Below are positions 7,808 through 15,596 of a DNA stretch of 28,688 nucleotides, one piece after another. The stretch is from a virus. The position numbers and the translations under genes were made by a program. The notes under the pieces are model-generated. The model did no database searches. It was given only the letters and a program-made list of their open reading frames with translations, and was not told the origin of the DNA. Every line of letters begins with the position of its first letter. Positions within the stretch are counted from its first letter, which is position 1. The stretch covers positions 1 through 28,688 of IMG/VR virus record IMGVR_UViG_3300003690_000060. One strand, given 5' to 3'.

Positions 7808-9244
7808 ATGTACAAATTTAAAACGAAGCCATATGAGCATCAACGTGATGCATTAAAAAAATGCTGGAATAAGGAAGCTTTTGCTGTCTTTGCCGAGATG
7901 GGGACAGGTAAGACCAAGATAGCGTTGGACAATGCATGCATATTATATAATAAAGGAAAGATTGATCGTGTTCTCGTAATAGCTCCTAAAGGAGCTTATA
8001 TGACATGGGTAGAACAGGAAATTCCAATTCATGTTCCAGACTATATAGAAAAGAAAGTACTCGCCTGGAAACCATCCACGAGCCAAAAATATAAAGCACA
8101 GTTAAAAGATATAATGAATATTCAAGATTATAAATTAAAAATTATGGTCATGAATGTGGAAGCTTTCTCCACCAAGAAGGGAACTAATTTTGCCAAGCTT
8201 TTTTTAATTGGAAGATCAATGATGATAGTGGATGAGAGCACAACCATCAAGAATCCAAAAGCAAAAAGGACAAAAGCAATATTAGATTTAAGAAAAGAAA
8301 CAAAATACAGAAGAATATTAACAGGATCTCCAGTAACACAATCTCCAATGGATTTATGGGCACAGATGGATTTCCTTGATCCGGAAATACTAGGACAATC
8401 CAGCTACTATGCATTTAGGACCCGGTACGCCGTGGTCATAGAGGCGACGGCAGCTGGGGGAACTCATCGCTACCAGAAAATTGTTAAGTTCAGGAACCTC
8501 AAGGAACTAGGGAAACTTGTATCACCACATTCATACCGCATATTGAAGAAAGACTGCCTGGACCTACCAGACAAGGTATATATTAAAAGAGAGATAGAAT
8601 TGACCAGCGAACAGCAGGAAGCCTATCGCGACATGAAAGCGGACGCCATGACTACATTAAAGGGACAGTCAATGACAGCCCTTAATGTATTGACGCAGTT
8701 AATAAGACTGCACCAAATAACATGTGGGCACATGAAAACGGATGCCGGACACACCATAGATCTTAACAATAACAGAATGGATGAATTACATCAAATTTTA
8801 GGGGAGACCACTGGAAAGGTAATCATATGGGCTAATTATATTCATGACATTGAAAGAATTGAAGCCAGCATATCCCTTGACTTTGGAGCTGACTCATGCT
8901 GCACGTATTATGGAGCAACACCTACTGATAAGAGACAGGAATGCATACGTCAATTCCAGGATCCTAATTCCAAGGTAAGATTTTTTATTGGCAATACACA
9001 AACTGGAGGATATGGGATAACCCTTACAGAAGCCAGCACGGTGATCTACTATTCAAATAATTATGATCTGGAGAAGAGGATACAGTCAGAGGACCGCGCC
9101 CATCGCATAGGACAGAAAAACAAGGTACTATACATTGATTTAATGGCAAAAGGGACTGTAGACCAAAAGATCATACAGTCCCTTAAGAACAAGGTTAACA
9201 TCGCCAAAGAAATCAGTGGCGAGGAACTTTCTACTTGGATTTAA
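7808..9244 (+). CDS. SNF2-like SF2 DNA helicase/translocase
   Basis: The only plus-strand gene, 478 residues from ATG 7808. That start is chosen because upstream TTG 7757 and ATG 7784 lie within the promoter, and because MYKFKTKPYEHQ begins the conserved region. Motifs: Q-like YEHQRDAL (9-16), Walker A EMGTGKTK (30-37), Ia VIAPKGAYMTW (57-67), motif II VDESTTIKNP (141-150), motif III LTGSPVTQSP (171-180), motif IV region GKVIIWANY, motif V GGYGITLTEA, and motif VI QSEDRAHRIGQ (426-436). SNF2-family proteins are ATP-driven dsDNA translocases. Motif II reads DEST instead of DEAH/DEAD, as in some phage members. No nuclease or DNA-recognition domain is fused. It may remodel protein-DNA complexes or help replication or recombination. 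The gene overlaps hsp20 tail to tail by 14 nt. Confidence 0.92.
   Translation: MYKFKTKPYEHQRDALKKCWNKEAFAVFAEMGTGKTKIALDNACILYNKGKIDRVLVIAPKGAYMTWVEQEIPIHVPDYIEKKVLAWKPSTSQKYKAQLKDIMNIQDYKLKIMVMNVEAFSTKKGTNFAKLFLIGRSMMIVDESTTIKNPKAKRTKAILDLRKETKYRRILTGSPVTQSPMDLWAQMDFLDPEILGQSSYYAFRTRYAVVIEATAAGGTHRYQKIVKFRNLKELGKLVSPHSYRILKKDCLDLPDKVYIKREIELTSEQQEAYRDMKADAMTTLKGQSMTALNVLTQLIRLHQITCGHMKTDAGHTIDLNNNRMDELHQILGETTGKVIIWANYIHDIERIEASISLDFGADSCCTYYGATPTDKRQECIRQFQDPNSKVRFFIGNTQTGGYGITLTEASTVIYYSNNYDLEKRIQSEDRAHRIGQKNKVLYIDLMAKGTVDQKIIQSLKNKVNIAKEISGEELSTWI
9147..9184 (-). terminator. Candidate intrinsic terminator for leftward transcripts, inside the SNF2 gene
   Basis: A perfect 11-bp inverted repeat (9150-9160 and 9174-9184, arm AAGGGACTGTA) with a 13-nt loop. 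Read on the minus strand it is followed by TTTT. It lies about 50 nt past the hsp20 stop, so it could end hsp20 and other leftward transcripts before they reach the divergent promoters. On the plus strand it is followed by TTAAG, a weaker signal. The T-run is short and the repeat is also coding sequence. Confidence 0.42.
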
Positions 9245-9668
9245 TTTCTATTTGTTTTGGTTTTTCGGATTCAGGTATATCCCTGTGATAGGAAACCTTT
9301 AAAAGACCATCCTTCAGCTCCGCTCCATTAACTTTAATATGTTCATGAAGTCTGAAGATTTTTCGGAAAGTTCTATCTGCTATTCCTTTGTGATAAAAAT
9401 CCTCTGATTTCTTTTCTTCCTTACACCCATAAACGTGTAAAGTCTTATCTTTGACCTCAACTTTCAAATCCTTTTCAGTGAACCCAGCGACAGCAAATTC
9501 AATGACACCTTTGTCATCTTTTTCTTTCATATTGTAGGGGGGGTAAGTGTTAAGAACTTGAGTTGGGTGAAAATAACCAGAATCAGCTAAGTTTTCAAAA
9601 TGGTTAAATATTTGATCAAATCCTATTGACATAGGTTTGAGCACATCTAAAAGAATATTCTCTCTCAT
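9231..9668 (-). CDS. Small heat-shock protein Hsp20 (alpha-crystallin family)
   Basis: An ATP-independent holdase chaperone of the IbpA/Hsp20 type, 145 residues. The alpha-crystallin domain spans about 45-140: YNMKEKDD, IEFAVAGFTEKDLKVEV, LHVYG, FRKIFRLHEHIKV and the typical ELKDGLLKVSY. The C-terminus has KPKQIEIKSK, an I-x-I-type anchor for oligomer assembly. ATG 9668 was chosen over an upstream in-frame TTG (9689) because AAGGAG sits 6 nt before it. The gene has its own consensus-like promoter in the end of the nuclease gene, so it can be expressed apart from its neighbours. Hsp20 genes are known in marine cyanophages and other marine phages, where they probably protect folding of phage or host proteins during infection. 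Confidence 0.93.
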   Translation of the reverse strand: MRENILLDVLKPMSIGFDQIFNHFENLADSGYFHPTQVLNTYPPYNMKEKDDKGVIEFAVAGFTEKDLKVEVKDKTLHVYGCKEEKKSEDFYHKGIADRTFRKIFRLHEHIKVNGAELKDGLLKVSYHRDIPESEKPKQIEIKSK

Positions 9669-9722
9669 ATTTTTCTCCTTATTAAGCAAGATTAGTAGGA
9701 CCCATTATGGCATCCTATGTGT

Positions 9723-9752
9723 ATTATATAATAAGTGATAGGTACTTGTCAA
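9723..9752 (-). promoter_or_regulatory. Sigma70-type promoter for hsp20
   Basis: Minus-strand TTGACA (9752-9747), 18-nt spacer, TATAAT (9728-9723). Both boxes match the consensus; the spacer is one base longer than ideal. It overlaps the nuclease stop codon (9726-9724). The expected start is about 9716, giving a leader of about 48 nt that includes AAGGAG before hsp20 ATG 9668. Confidence 0.78.
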
Positions 9753-10392
9753 GTCTTTTCATGAAAGTGTCGGCTGATCTTCTCCAATTTTCGCCTGTAA
9801 GCTCAAATATCTGGTATGTCAAGTCGCGTGAGCACATCATGATGATTCCTTGGTCAATGTCCGTTCCAAAGATCTTGTTATGTGCCATTCCGTAGGCTGA
9901 AAGCTGCATGAGGTAGTCCTGTATCCATTCACGCTTCTTTGGCCTATTAGTCTGCTTGAAATCAATGATAGCCGGTCTTCCCTTGTACAGTCCAACCATG
10001 TCAGTTGTTCCAGCGTATTTTCCTGGATAGTACAGATGAACTTCCGACCCCCACACTTCATTAACATCCTTAAGGCCCTGTTCTATTATGATTTGGGCCA
10101 TTTGTTCTGCCTTTACCCCAATTTTTGTAAGATCCTTATAACCCGTATCGTTCACAAAACGTTCTATAAATAAGTGGAGTGCGGTTCCAATCCTGGAGGA
10201 TTCGTCTAAAATTTTCTGGGCTTTTTTATCACCGACTCGCTGCTTCCACCTTCTAAGAAATTCCTTATCCTTGGTCTTGGAAAGAACTGACGTTACCGAA
10301 GGGAGACTTTCTCCATCCGGCGTCAAGTATAGTCTGGTTTCACCCTCCTCTCGCTTGAGAGAAGCGTAGTCATATTTCTTCGTTAATTTCAC
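9724..10392 (-). CDS. RecB/Cas4-like PD-(D/E)XK nuclease
   Basis: 222 residues. The N-terminal LPSVTSVLSKTKDKEF and RIGTALHLFIE (His73) are followed by the active site: Glu117 in SEVHLYY, YAGTTDMVG (Asp131), IDFKQTNRPK (Asp144, Lys146) and the RecB-family QxxxY motif in MQLSAYG (Gln163, Tyr167). This matches phage exonucleases of the RecB/Cas4 branch, which process DNA ends in replication, recombination or host DNA degradation. No Cys cluster like that of Cas4 is visible. GTG 10392 is the only suitable start before the conserved region; it has no Shine-Dalgarno and coincides with the expected start of transcription. It lies alone between the virion block and hsp20. Confidence 0.9.
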   Translation of the reverse strand: MKLTKKYDYASLKREEGETRLYLTPDGESLPSVTSVLSKTKDKEFLRRWKQRVGDKKAQKILDESSRIGTALHLFIERFVNDTGYKDLTKIGVKAEQMAQIIIEQGLKDVNEVWGSEVHLYYPGKYAGTTDMVGLYKGRPAIIDFKQTNRPKKREWIQDYLMQLSAYGMAHNKIFGTDIDQGIIMMCSRDLTYQIFELTGENWRRSADTFMKRLDKYLSLII

Positions 10393-10397
10393 AGGGC

Positions 10398-10426
10398 ATT
10401 ATATCACAAAAAGTGGATTAAATCAA
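10398..10426 (-). promoter_or_regulatory. Sigma70-type promoter for the PD-(D/E)XK nuclease gene
   Basis: Minus-strand TTGATT (10426-10421), 17-nt spacer, TATAAT (10403-10398): 10 of 12 consensus bases with ideal spacing. The -35 box lies in the last codons of the preceding gene. The predicted start falls at about 10392-10390, exactly on the GTG start codon, implying a leaderless message if the promoter is used. Confidence 0.62.
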
Positions 10427-11107
10427 GGAAGCAATTCCCCCTTGGTTAAACCATTTCCAGTCCCTTTCTCCTGAAGCTTTCTTCTTGGACATTATTTGCT
10501 TTACCGTACTTAAAATTTCTGACTTGGTTAATCCCATTTGTCGTAGACGTACAATCAAGGATGCGATCATTTCAATTTTAGCTCCTTCTCTTATGTGTGC
10601 AGGGAAATTTACACTTCCCATATCCATTCCAATTTGGTTTTCCTTTGCCCACACAGGATCTATTTTATAAACCTCATCCGCCGTGATGCTCCTGATGACG
10701 CCGGGGTTAGTAACTTCCTGTCCCATATCCCCCTTAGAAGGTCTTATTGAATAATGTGAGGCTTCAATAGGTTCAGGAGTGTGCCAGCTACCTGGCTCCT
10801 GCTTTGCTTCCAATCCTGCCTTTGATATGAACTCTGTATCAGGGTGCAGTGTTTCCCCACGCCAGTATTTGTCAACTCTTCCGCGCATAGGAAATTCAGG
10901 GTAGTAGTAATACTTTTTTTCTGGAATATATAATCTTGTCCCTTTCTGTTCTATCTCCCTAGTCTTTTTGTTATATACATAATTAGGAACCTGGGACGGA
11001 GAAGTTTTGACTTTTCTGGTATACCCCGTTCTTCCTAACGCCAATTCTATGAGGCTGGGGAATCTTGGCTTTGCTTTAGGTGGTTTATATTTTGGTATTC
11101 TGGCCAT
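10418..11107 (-). CDS. Unknown phage protein ending in a GGIASL motif
   Basis: 229 residues with no domain recognised. The N-terminus is very basic and Pro-rich (MARIPKYKPPKAKPRFP), and the middle is rich in Tyr and charged residues (PEKKYYYYPEFP). Residues about 170-205 look helical (IEMIASLIVRLRQMGLTKSEILSTVKQIM). The final GGIASLI matches short Gly-Gly-hydrophobic ends on two other proteins of this block. It starts 3 nt after the preceding gene. By position it belongs to the late, virion or lysis-linked block, perhaps as a minor virion protein; this is inference. Confidence 0.6.
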   Translation of the reverse strand: MARIPKYKPPKAKPRFPSLIELALGRTGYTRKVKTSPSQVPNYVYNKKTREIEQKGTRLYIPEKKYYYYPEFPMRGRVDKYWRGETLHPDTEFISKAGLEAKQEPGSWHTPEPIEASHYSIRPSKGDMGQEVTNPGVIRSITADEVYKIDPVWAKENQIGMDMGSVNFPAHIREGAKIEMIASLIVRLRQMGLTKSEILSTVKQIMSKKKASGERDWKWFNQGGIASLI

Positions 11108-11110
11108 GGT

Positions 11111-11851
11111 TTACTCGTAAAGGGAAAGAAGTCCGCCCATGTTTTTTTTCTCTTTAAGAAGAATGTTCCCTTTACTATCTCTCATGTGTACAAATTTAGG
11201 TTTCTTTCGGAAAGTGTTAGTGGTGCTATCCCAAATATCATAGACCTTGTATCGCTCTCCTGGAGTCACTACTTCAACTTGAAAACGGGACATAGAAACG
11301 TCCTCTCCAATCCTACCTGTAATTGGATCGGGTTTAGGTTCTATAATAATCTCTTCAAGTTTGTTAGGATTAAGACGGGGAGTCTTGCGGTGCTTGAATA
11401 GTCTTTCAACTTGCCTATTCAATTGTTGTCTTTTTCCCAGCAATTCAGCCGTTAGTTCAGCGCCACTTTTCTTTTTTTTTAATTTCTTTTTAGCCTTGAA
11501 AAAATCTATGAGTCCACCTCTTCCTTTCTTCGGCTTGGTTTTATCGGGGATCATGAAGTTTTCCACGATGGTTTCTGATTTTATAGGGGGTTTAGTTTCA
11601 CGTATTCTTTGCTGCAACTCTTCCGGCTTGTCGCTGTACCACATTTCCCTGAAATTCTGTTCAACTTCATCGGGGGTTCTGCCCCATTCTTCAAATGTAT
11701 TGACTGCGTCATCACTGACAGCCAAGCTTCTTCCCTTCTCATCCAATGTAGTTCTACTTCTACTTCTTCTTAGAGCCCACCTTTCATTGGCTTCACCTAC
11801 ACTTCCTATTTTAAAAGGAGGGTATCGTCTTCTTTTTATAAATCTTGCCAT
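11111..11851 (-). CDS. Unknown basic phage protein ending in a GGLLSL motif
   Basis: 246 residues, strongly basic, no domain recognised. The N-terminus is MARFIKRRRYPPFK; residues about 125-165 contain a run of lysines (KAKKKLKKKK) followed by a likely helix (LTAELLGKRQQLNRQVERLF). The C-terminal part has beta-prone sequence (GERYKVYDIWDSTTNTF). It ends in NMGGLLSLYE, like its neighbours' GGIASLI and GGLMSIRR. The charge suggests contact with DNA or with an acidic partner. It sits between the lysozyme gene and the 229-residue gene with almost no spacing, so it should be co-transcribed with them. Confidence 0.6.
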   Translation of the reverse strand: MARFIKRRRYPPFKIGSVGEANERWALRRSRSRTTLDEKGRSLAVSDDAVNTFEEWGRTPDEVEQNFREMWYSDKPEELQQRIRETKPPIKSETIVENFMIPDKTKPKKGRGGLIDFFKAKKKLKKKKSGAELTAELLGKRQQLNRQVERLFKHRKTPRLNPNKLEEIIIEPKPDPITGRIGEDVSMSRFQVEVVTPGERYKVYDIWDSTTNTFRKKPKFVHMRDSKGNILLKEKKNMGGLLSLYE

Positions 11852-11854
11852 ATT

Positions 11855-12289
11855 TTATCCACAATTCTGCATTTGTTCAGCCATTTCCCCGGCACGATTG
11901 GGTGTCTGCTTGGCCCAACGCGAGTCGAGCATCTGTACGTGCGCCTCGAAATAATTAGGTGGGTCTTGCCTTAAGGCATCCCACATCTTGCGGAACTTTT
12001 GAACACCCACGCTTCCAAGCTGAAAAATCATCTCAATTATCAGGAATTTTGCATCTTCTGAAATCTTAAGATCCTTGCACATTCCTTTACCCTGGTTGAT
12101 GGCGTACTGCAAGTCCTTCTTTAGAATATCTTCCAGATAGTCCTTGTCATACTTCTTTCCGTCTTCCCAGTGGTTCTCCACGCAGAGGTGTCCGTAGCCC
12201 ACGGTTTTTTTAGAAAGTGAGTCTAAGTAGACGTGGTCTTTGAACCCTTCGTGTTTTTTAACTGACTCCAAAAGTTTGTCATAGTTCAT
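11855..12289 (-). CDS. GH24 (T4-type) lysozyme, endolysin
   Basis: Endolysin that cleaves the MurNAc-GlcNAc bond, 144 residues from ATG 12289. The catalytic triad spacing equals that of T4 lysozyme: Glu14 (KKHEGF), Asp23 (YLDS), Thr29 (KKTVGYGH), against T4 Glu11, Asp20, Thr26. The C-terminal SRWAKQTPNRAGEMAEQM matches the T4-type end. A longer frame from 12352 exists, but the ATG at 12289 overlaps the holin-like gene stop by 4 nt (ATGA) and begins the conserved region. No signal or anchor sequence precedes the domain, so export should depend on the adjacent holin candidate. Confidence 0.93.
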   Translation of the reverse strand: MNYDKLLESVKKHEGFKDHVYLDSLSKKTVGYGHLCVENHWEDGKKYDKDYLEDILKKDLQYAINQGKGMCKDLKISEDAKFLIIEMIFQLGSVGVQKFRKMWDALRQDPPNYFEAHVQMLDSRWAKQTPNRAGEMAEQMQNCG

Positions 12290-12486
12290 CCTACCATCCC
12301 CGTGTAGACTGCCTTGATAATCAATCCAAGGAGCATGAACGAGACTGTCCACACGATCTTGAAGATCACGTCAACCTTCCCTGAGATGTGGGAGATATGA
12401 TTGTCCAGCTTCTGGTTGATAAGTTTAAGATGTCCTTCTATTTTAATAATGTCTTCACGGTTCTGTGTCACTTTCTCCTCTGGCAT
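12286..12486 (-). CDS. Putative holin (XhlA-like small membrane protein)
   Basis: 66 residues: a charged helical N-terminal half (KVTQNREDIIKIEGHLKLIN, about 5-35) that may form a coiled coil, then one strongly hydrophobic segment (about 41-62, FKIVWTVSFMLLGLIIKAVY) near the C-terminus. This order and size resemble the haemolysin XhlA family, which acts with holins in host lysis. Its stop overlaps the lysozyme ATG by 4 nt, the classical holin-endolysin arrangement. It starts at ATG 12486, just after the stop of the large virion gene. Single-span holin or holin partner are both possible. Confidence 0.72.
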   Translation of the reverse strand: MPEEKVTQNREDIIKIEGHLKLINQKLDNHISHISGKVDVIFKIVWTVSFMLLGLIIKAVYTGMVG

Positions 12487-12488
12487 GT

Positions 12489-15400
12489 TTATCTCCTTAT
12501 GCTCATCAGTCCACCTTCGGACGCGTACTGTGCGGCCAATGCAGCATCGGTGTCACCCGTGTAGAGTGCCTGTGCCGCCGGAGCGTTTAGTTGACTTGTT
12601 CCTCTAAGTATTGAACCAGGTGCTGGTGTTCCGCCACCAAACCCTGCTGTCGCCACTTCTGTTTCACCTGTTGTAGGTAGTTGCGTGGGCATTTGAACCC
12701 TGCTTTGCTGTCCCATCCAATCAGGCTTGATGGATTCTATTACTCCACCTATTCCTTCCTTAACATCCTTTAATCCTTCTTTTACTATAGTCGCCGCAGC
12801 TCCTCCTTTAACGGAGTCTAGTGTTTCTTTTCTTATAGCTGCTTCTTCCATCTGCGCAAGTTCCTTATCCAATTCATTTATTTCCTCTCCAAAGACCTGG
12901 AAGAATTTAATGATCGCCTTGTTTCTTAAACGCTCTGGCAATTTAAAATCAATGGCGTTTCTGTAGACACGCATGTTGATTGGATTCGTTACAATCTTAC
13001 CTAAGTGCCTTGTGAGTAATGATCCTGCAATGGCACCAAACATAGAACCAGCACCCATTCCCCCAACAACAGTTCCTGCACCGGCTCCGGCTGCCGTACC
13101 TGAGGCTGCCGCCGCTGATACTTTACCAGCTCCAGGACCCATGAATGGCATGAAAGCTTTTATTGCTCCCCTTAATCCTGAAATTTGTGCCCTTCTTGCT
13201 ATGAATGTACTGATGTCAGGAATGCCATACTTGAACACGGCGTCCACTGCGTTCGCCCATTTCTCTATGTCATCCAAGGTAGGAAGTGGCATTGTATCAT
13301 CTGCCGGTCCTTTCCATTTGTTTCCTACTGCTGTAATGTCTTCAAACTCGACTCTTCCACCCATTGGTGCCTCGGCACCTATTGCTTCCCCTCTCTTCAG
13401 GGTTACCGGTTCGAATAAATCTTCTCCAAACACTCCAGCTTTAGTTGGAGTTTTAGGTATAAATCCTCCTGCTGGAGAAGGAGACGGTCCAGGAAACATT
13501 TCCTTGACTGCCTCGTAAGTATTTCCGCCCTTCGCGTCTAATCCTAGAATCTTTCTGAAAGTTCTCATGTCAAATGCTTTAACACCACGCTTATTCTCCT
13601 TCAATGAAGCTTCAAATGCCTCTTCAAAGAAGTGCCTTGTTGTCTGATTGAAAACGTCTGGCCCTAGAAGATTTTTGGCCGCAATCATTGCTGACTTGTC
13701 CATCGACTTGAAGGCAACACGGTACAAATCATCCGCAGCTACTGGTCCTTGTTCAGCCAATCTCAGATCAAAACCATTTTTCTCCACCCTTCCAAATTGC
13801 TTGGCGAAAGGTGAGTCAAATAAAATCATTCCATTGGCTACAAAATCATCATACTCTTTCCATAGCTTAGCGGCTTCCCCGTCAAATCCACTGAGTGCCG
13901 CCTCTGTTGATTTTTTCATTTCGGCAATTTCGGAAAGAATTTTGTTATCACTTTTATATTTTTGAGCATAACGACCTAGGTCATCAAAGAATCCTTCGAG
14001 CTGCTGCAATTGCCACTTGCTTGTTTTACTTAGATTTAAGTAAATATCATTGACAAAATTATAAAAATCCTCAGTTCCCCTAGGAAACTGTAAATTAGGC
14101 TTTGCGGATAAGTCAATGACATCCGTTCCTTCCCACTTGGCTGTCTGCAGTCGGCTCTTCTGCCTGATGGAATCCATTATTCCTTCGGTAGTATTCTTTA
14201 TTGTTGTTGTATCTAGAACTATTCCTTTGGACTTGGCATAAGATCTAAAGGCGTTTAATCTTAAATCAGCTTCCGCCATGAATTTCTCTGCCACTTTTCG
14301 TTTAGATCCCAGCATATTTAATCCGAGTCCACGTGTAGTCATTGTTGGCGCATAGCGTGTAAACATGTTGTCCCACAGGTCAATAAGAATCTTTGACTGA
14401 AGCTCCAAATTGTTTACAATTCCACCACCTATGATAGGAAATCTTCCAAGGGTCTGTGGTATACCACCAACGAATGCATAGTCACTGAGAGCTGCTGTTG
14501 AAAGAAGCGTTCCTGTTGCTTCTCCTGGAACCATTTCACGTCCTGAATTGGTTATACCCCACCATCCACGCTGTGTTGGGAGGGTGACATTATATTTCTT
14601 TAAAAGTTCCTCTGTTCCAATTAATGTCTTCTGTCCTGTTTCTCCTACACCTCCAAGCACCCTACGACTTAGATTCCTAGTCACGTTGTACATAGGTCTT
14701 ACACCCATTACTATTCCACCAAGAAGCATATCTATTACAGCTAGGTCAGCTGCACGTTGAGATCGTTCCTTCATTGAAGGACGGTTGATTGTATAGGTAT
14801 TGACATCCTTTCCTTCCAAGTATGCCTTGCTTTTCTGTGCGTTGTTCCATAGGTCCAGTCCCCTTTCATATCCAAAGTATGACATGGCAACTCCAAGTCC
14901 TCCACCTGCCACAGTGGCAATGAATTTAGCCAATCCTGGAAGTGGAAGTGTGGCTCCTAACCTTGCTCCTGCCATGAGTCCGGCATAGGACCCTCCAATG
15001 CTTCCGGCGACCTCGCTTGCAATCTGTATTTCAGGGAAAGGATTAGGACGGTTGCTCCTTAACTGGAAAGGGTCATAGTTGACCTCCTCTATTGAAGTTC
15101 CAATGCCAAATTCCTGCGGTGCATATCCTGACTGGATAATCATCTGCCTAATGGCTTCTCTTGTCCTGTCTAGAATAGCTGGGTTCGGTGCTCCAGCCGC
15201 TTCTGATTTCTTAAACGCGGTGATCCCTTGCTGTCCCATCTCACCAATGCGGGCACGCACGTCTTCCTTTGAATTCTTTTTTCTTCTTTGCTGTCTCATC
15301 TTGTCCGCGGCTTCCTGTTCATCTTCCAAGACATTCTTATGCCTGTAGTGATCCATCAACGGAGTGCCCGGCAGTAATTTATCGCCTGCCCTTCTCCATA

Positions 15401-15596
15401 TCCTTCCGAAAGTTTTTTCTATAGGCTTGGACCACGGCTCTACATACTTCTCACGCTGCTCATAAATATTTCTTTCCGCTTCACTGACGGGATATCCACC
15501 AGGGCTGATCTGTGACTTTGCTGGATCAGGTTCCTTTATGTAGCGATCCTTTTGAAACTTAGGAAGAAGCGTTATTTTTTTCTTTAGCTCTGCCAT
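12489..15596 (-). CDS. Large putative internal virion/ejection protein
   Basis: 1035 residues, probably a virion protein ejected with the DNA. Two Gly/Ala-rich, membrane-compatible stretches are visible: about 192-240 (GSIGGSYAGLMAG, AGGGLGVAMSYFG) and about 824-860 (AAAASGTAAGAGAG, GGMGAGSMFGAIAG). Such glycine-zipper segments are typical of ejected podovirus proteins that enter the cell envelope. The long middle is charged and mostly helical, and the end is low-complexity, finishing in GGLMSIRR. No lytic transglycosylase or peptidase motif was found. It shares one base with the preceding gene (TAATG) and lies next to the 777-residue gene, as internal virion genes usually cluster. The role is inferred from size, composition and position. 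Confidence 0.62.
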   Translation of the reverse strand: MAELKKKITLLPKFQKDRYIKEPDPAKSQISPGGYPVSEAERNIYEQREKYVEPWSKPIEKTFGRIWRRAGDKLLPGTPLMDHYRHKNVLEDEQEAADKMRQQRRKKNSKEDVRARIGEMGQQGITAFKKSEAAGAPNPAILDRTREAIRQMIIQSGYAPQEFGIGTSIEEVNYDPFQLRSNRPNPFPEIQIASEVAGSIGGSYAGLMAGARLGATLPLPGLAKFIATVAGGGLGVAMSYFGYERGLDLWNNAQKSKAYLEGKDVNTYTINRPSMKERSQRAADLAVIDMLLGGIVMGVRPMYNVTRNLSRRVLGGVGETGQKTLIGTEELLKKYNVTLPTQRGWWGITNSGREMVPGEATGTLLSTAALSDYAFVGGIPQTLGRFPIIGGGIVNNLELQSKILIDLWDNMFTRYAPTMTTRGLGLNMLGSKRKVAEKFMAEADLRLNAFRSYAKSKGIVLDTTTIKNTTEGIMDSIRQKSRLQTAKWEGTDVIDLSAKPNLQFPRGTEDFYNFVNDIYLNLSKTSKWQLQQLEGFFDDLGRYAQKYKSDNKILSEIAEMKKSTEAALSGFDGEAAKLWKEYDDFVANGMILFDSPFAKQFGRVEKNGFDLRLAEQGPVAADDLYRVAFKSMDKSAMIAAKNLLGPDVFNQTTRHFFEEAFEASLKENKRGVKAFDMRTFRKILGLDAKGGNTYEAVKEMFPGPSPSPAGGFIPKTPTKAGVFGEDLFEPVTLKRGEAIGAEAPMGGRVEFEDITAVGNKWKGPADDTMPLPTLDDIEKWANAVDAVFKYGIPDISTFIARRAQISGLRGAIKAFMPFMGPGAGKVSAAAASGTAAGAGAGTVVGGMGAGSMFGAIAGSLLTRHLGKIVTNPINMRVYRNAIDFKLPERLRNKAIIKFFQVFGEEINELDKELAQMEEAAIRKETLDSVKGGAAATIVKEGLKDVKEGIGGVIESIKPDWMGQQSRVQMPTQLPTTGETEVATAGFGGGTPAPGSILRGTSQLNAPAAQALYTGDTDAALAAQYASEGGLMSIRR

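Noticed and set aside
9669-9689. Longer Hsp20 start at TTG 9689
   Set aside because: The seven extra codons contain the AAGGAG ribosome site of the ATG at 9668.
11361-11954. Plus-strand open frame of about 197 codons
   Set aside because: It is antisense to the 246-residue and lysozyme genes, rich in Ser/Leu/Phe without family features, and has no promoter or spacing of its own; a shadow of the real minus-strand genes.
12290-12352. Longer lysozyme start at 12352
   Set aside because: It would overlap the holin candidate by 67 nt, and the extra residues are not like the GH24 family; the ATG at 12289 has the coupled ATGA junction.
12973-13518. Plus-strand open frame of about 181 codons rich in Ala and Pro
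   Set aside because: Complement of the Gly/Ala-rich end of the large internal virion gene; low complexity explains the lack of stops.
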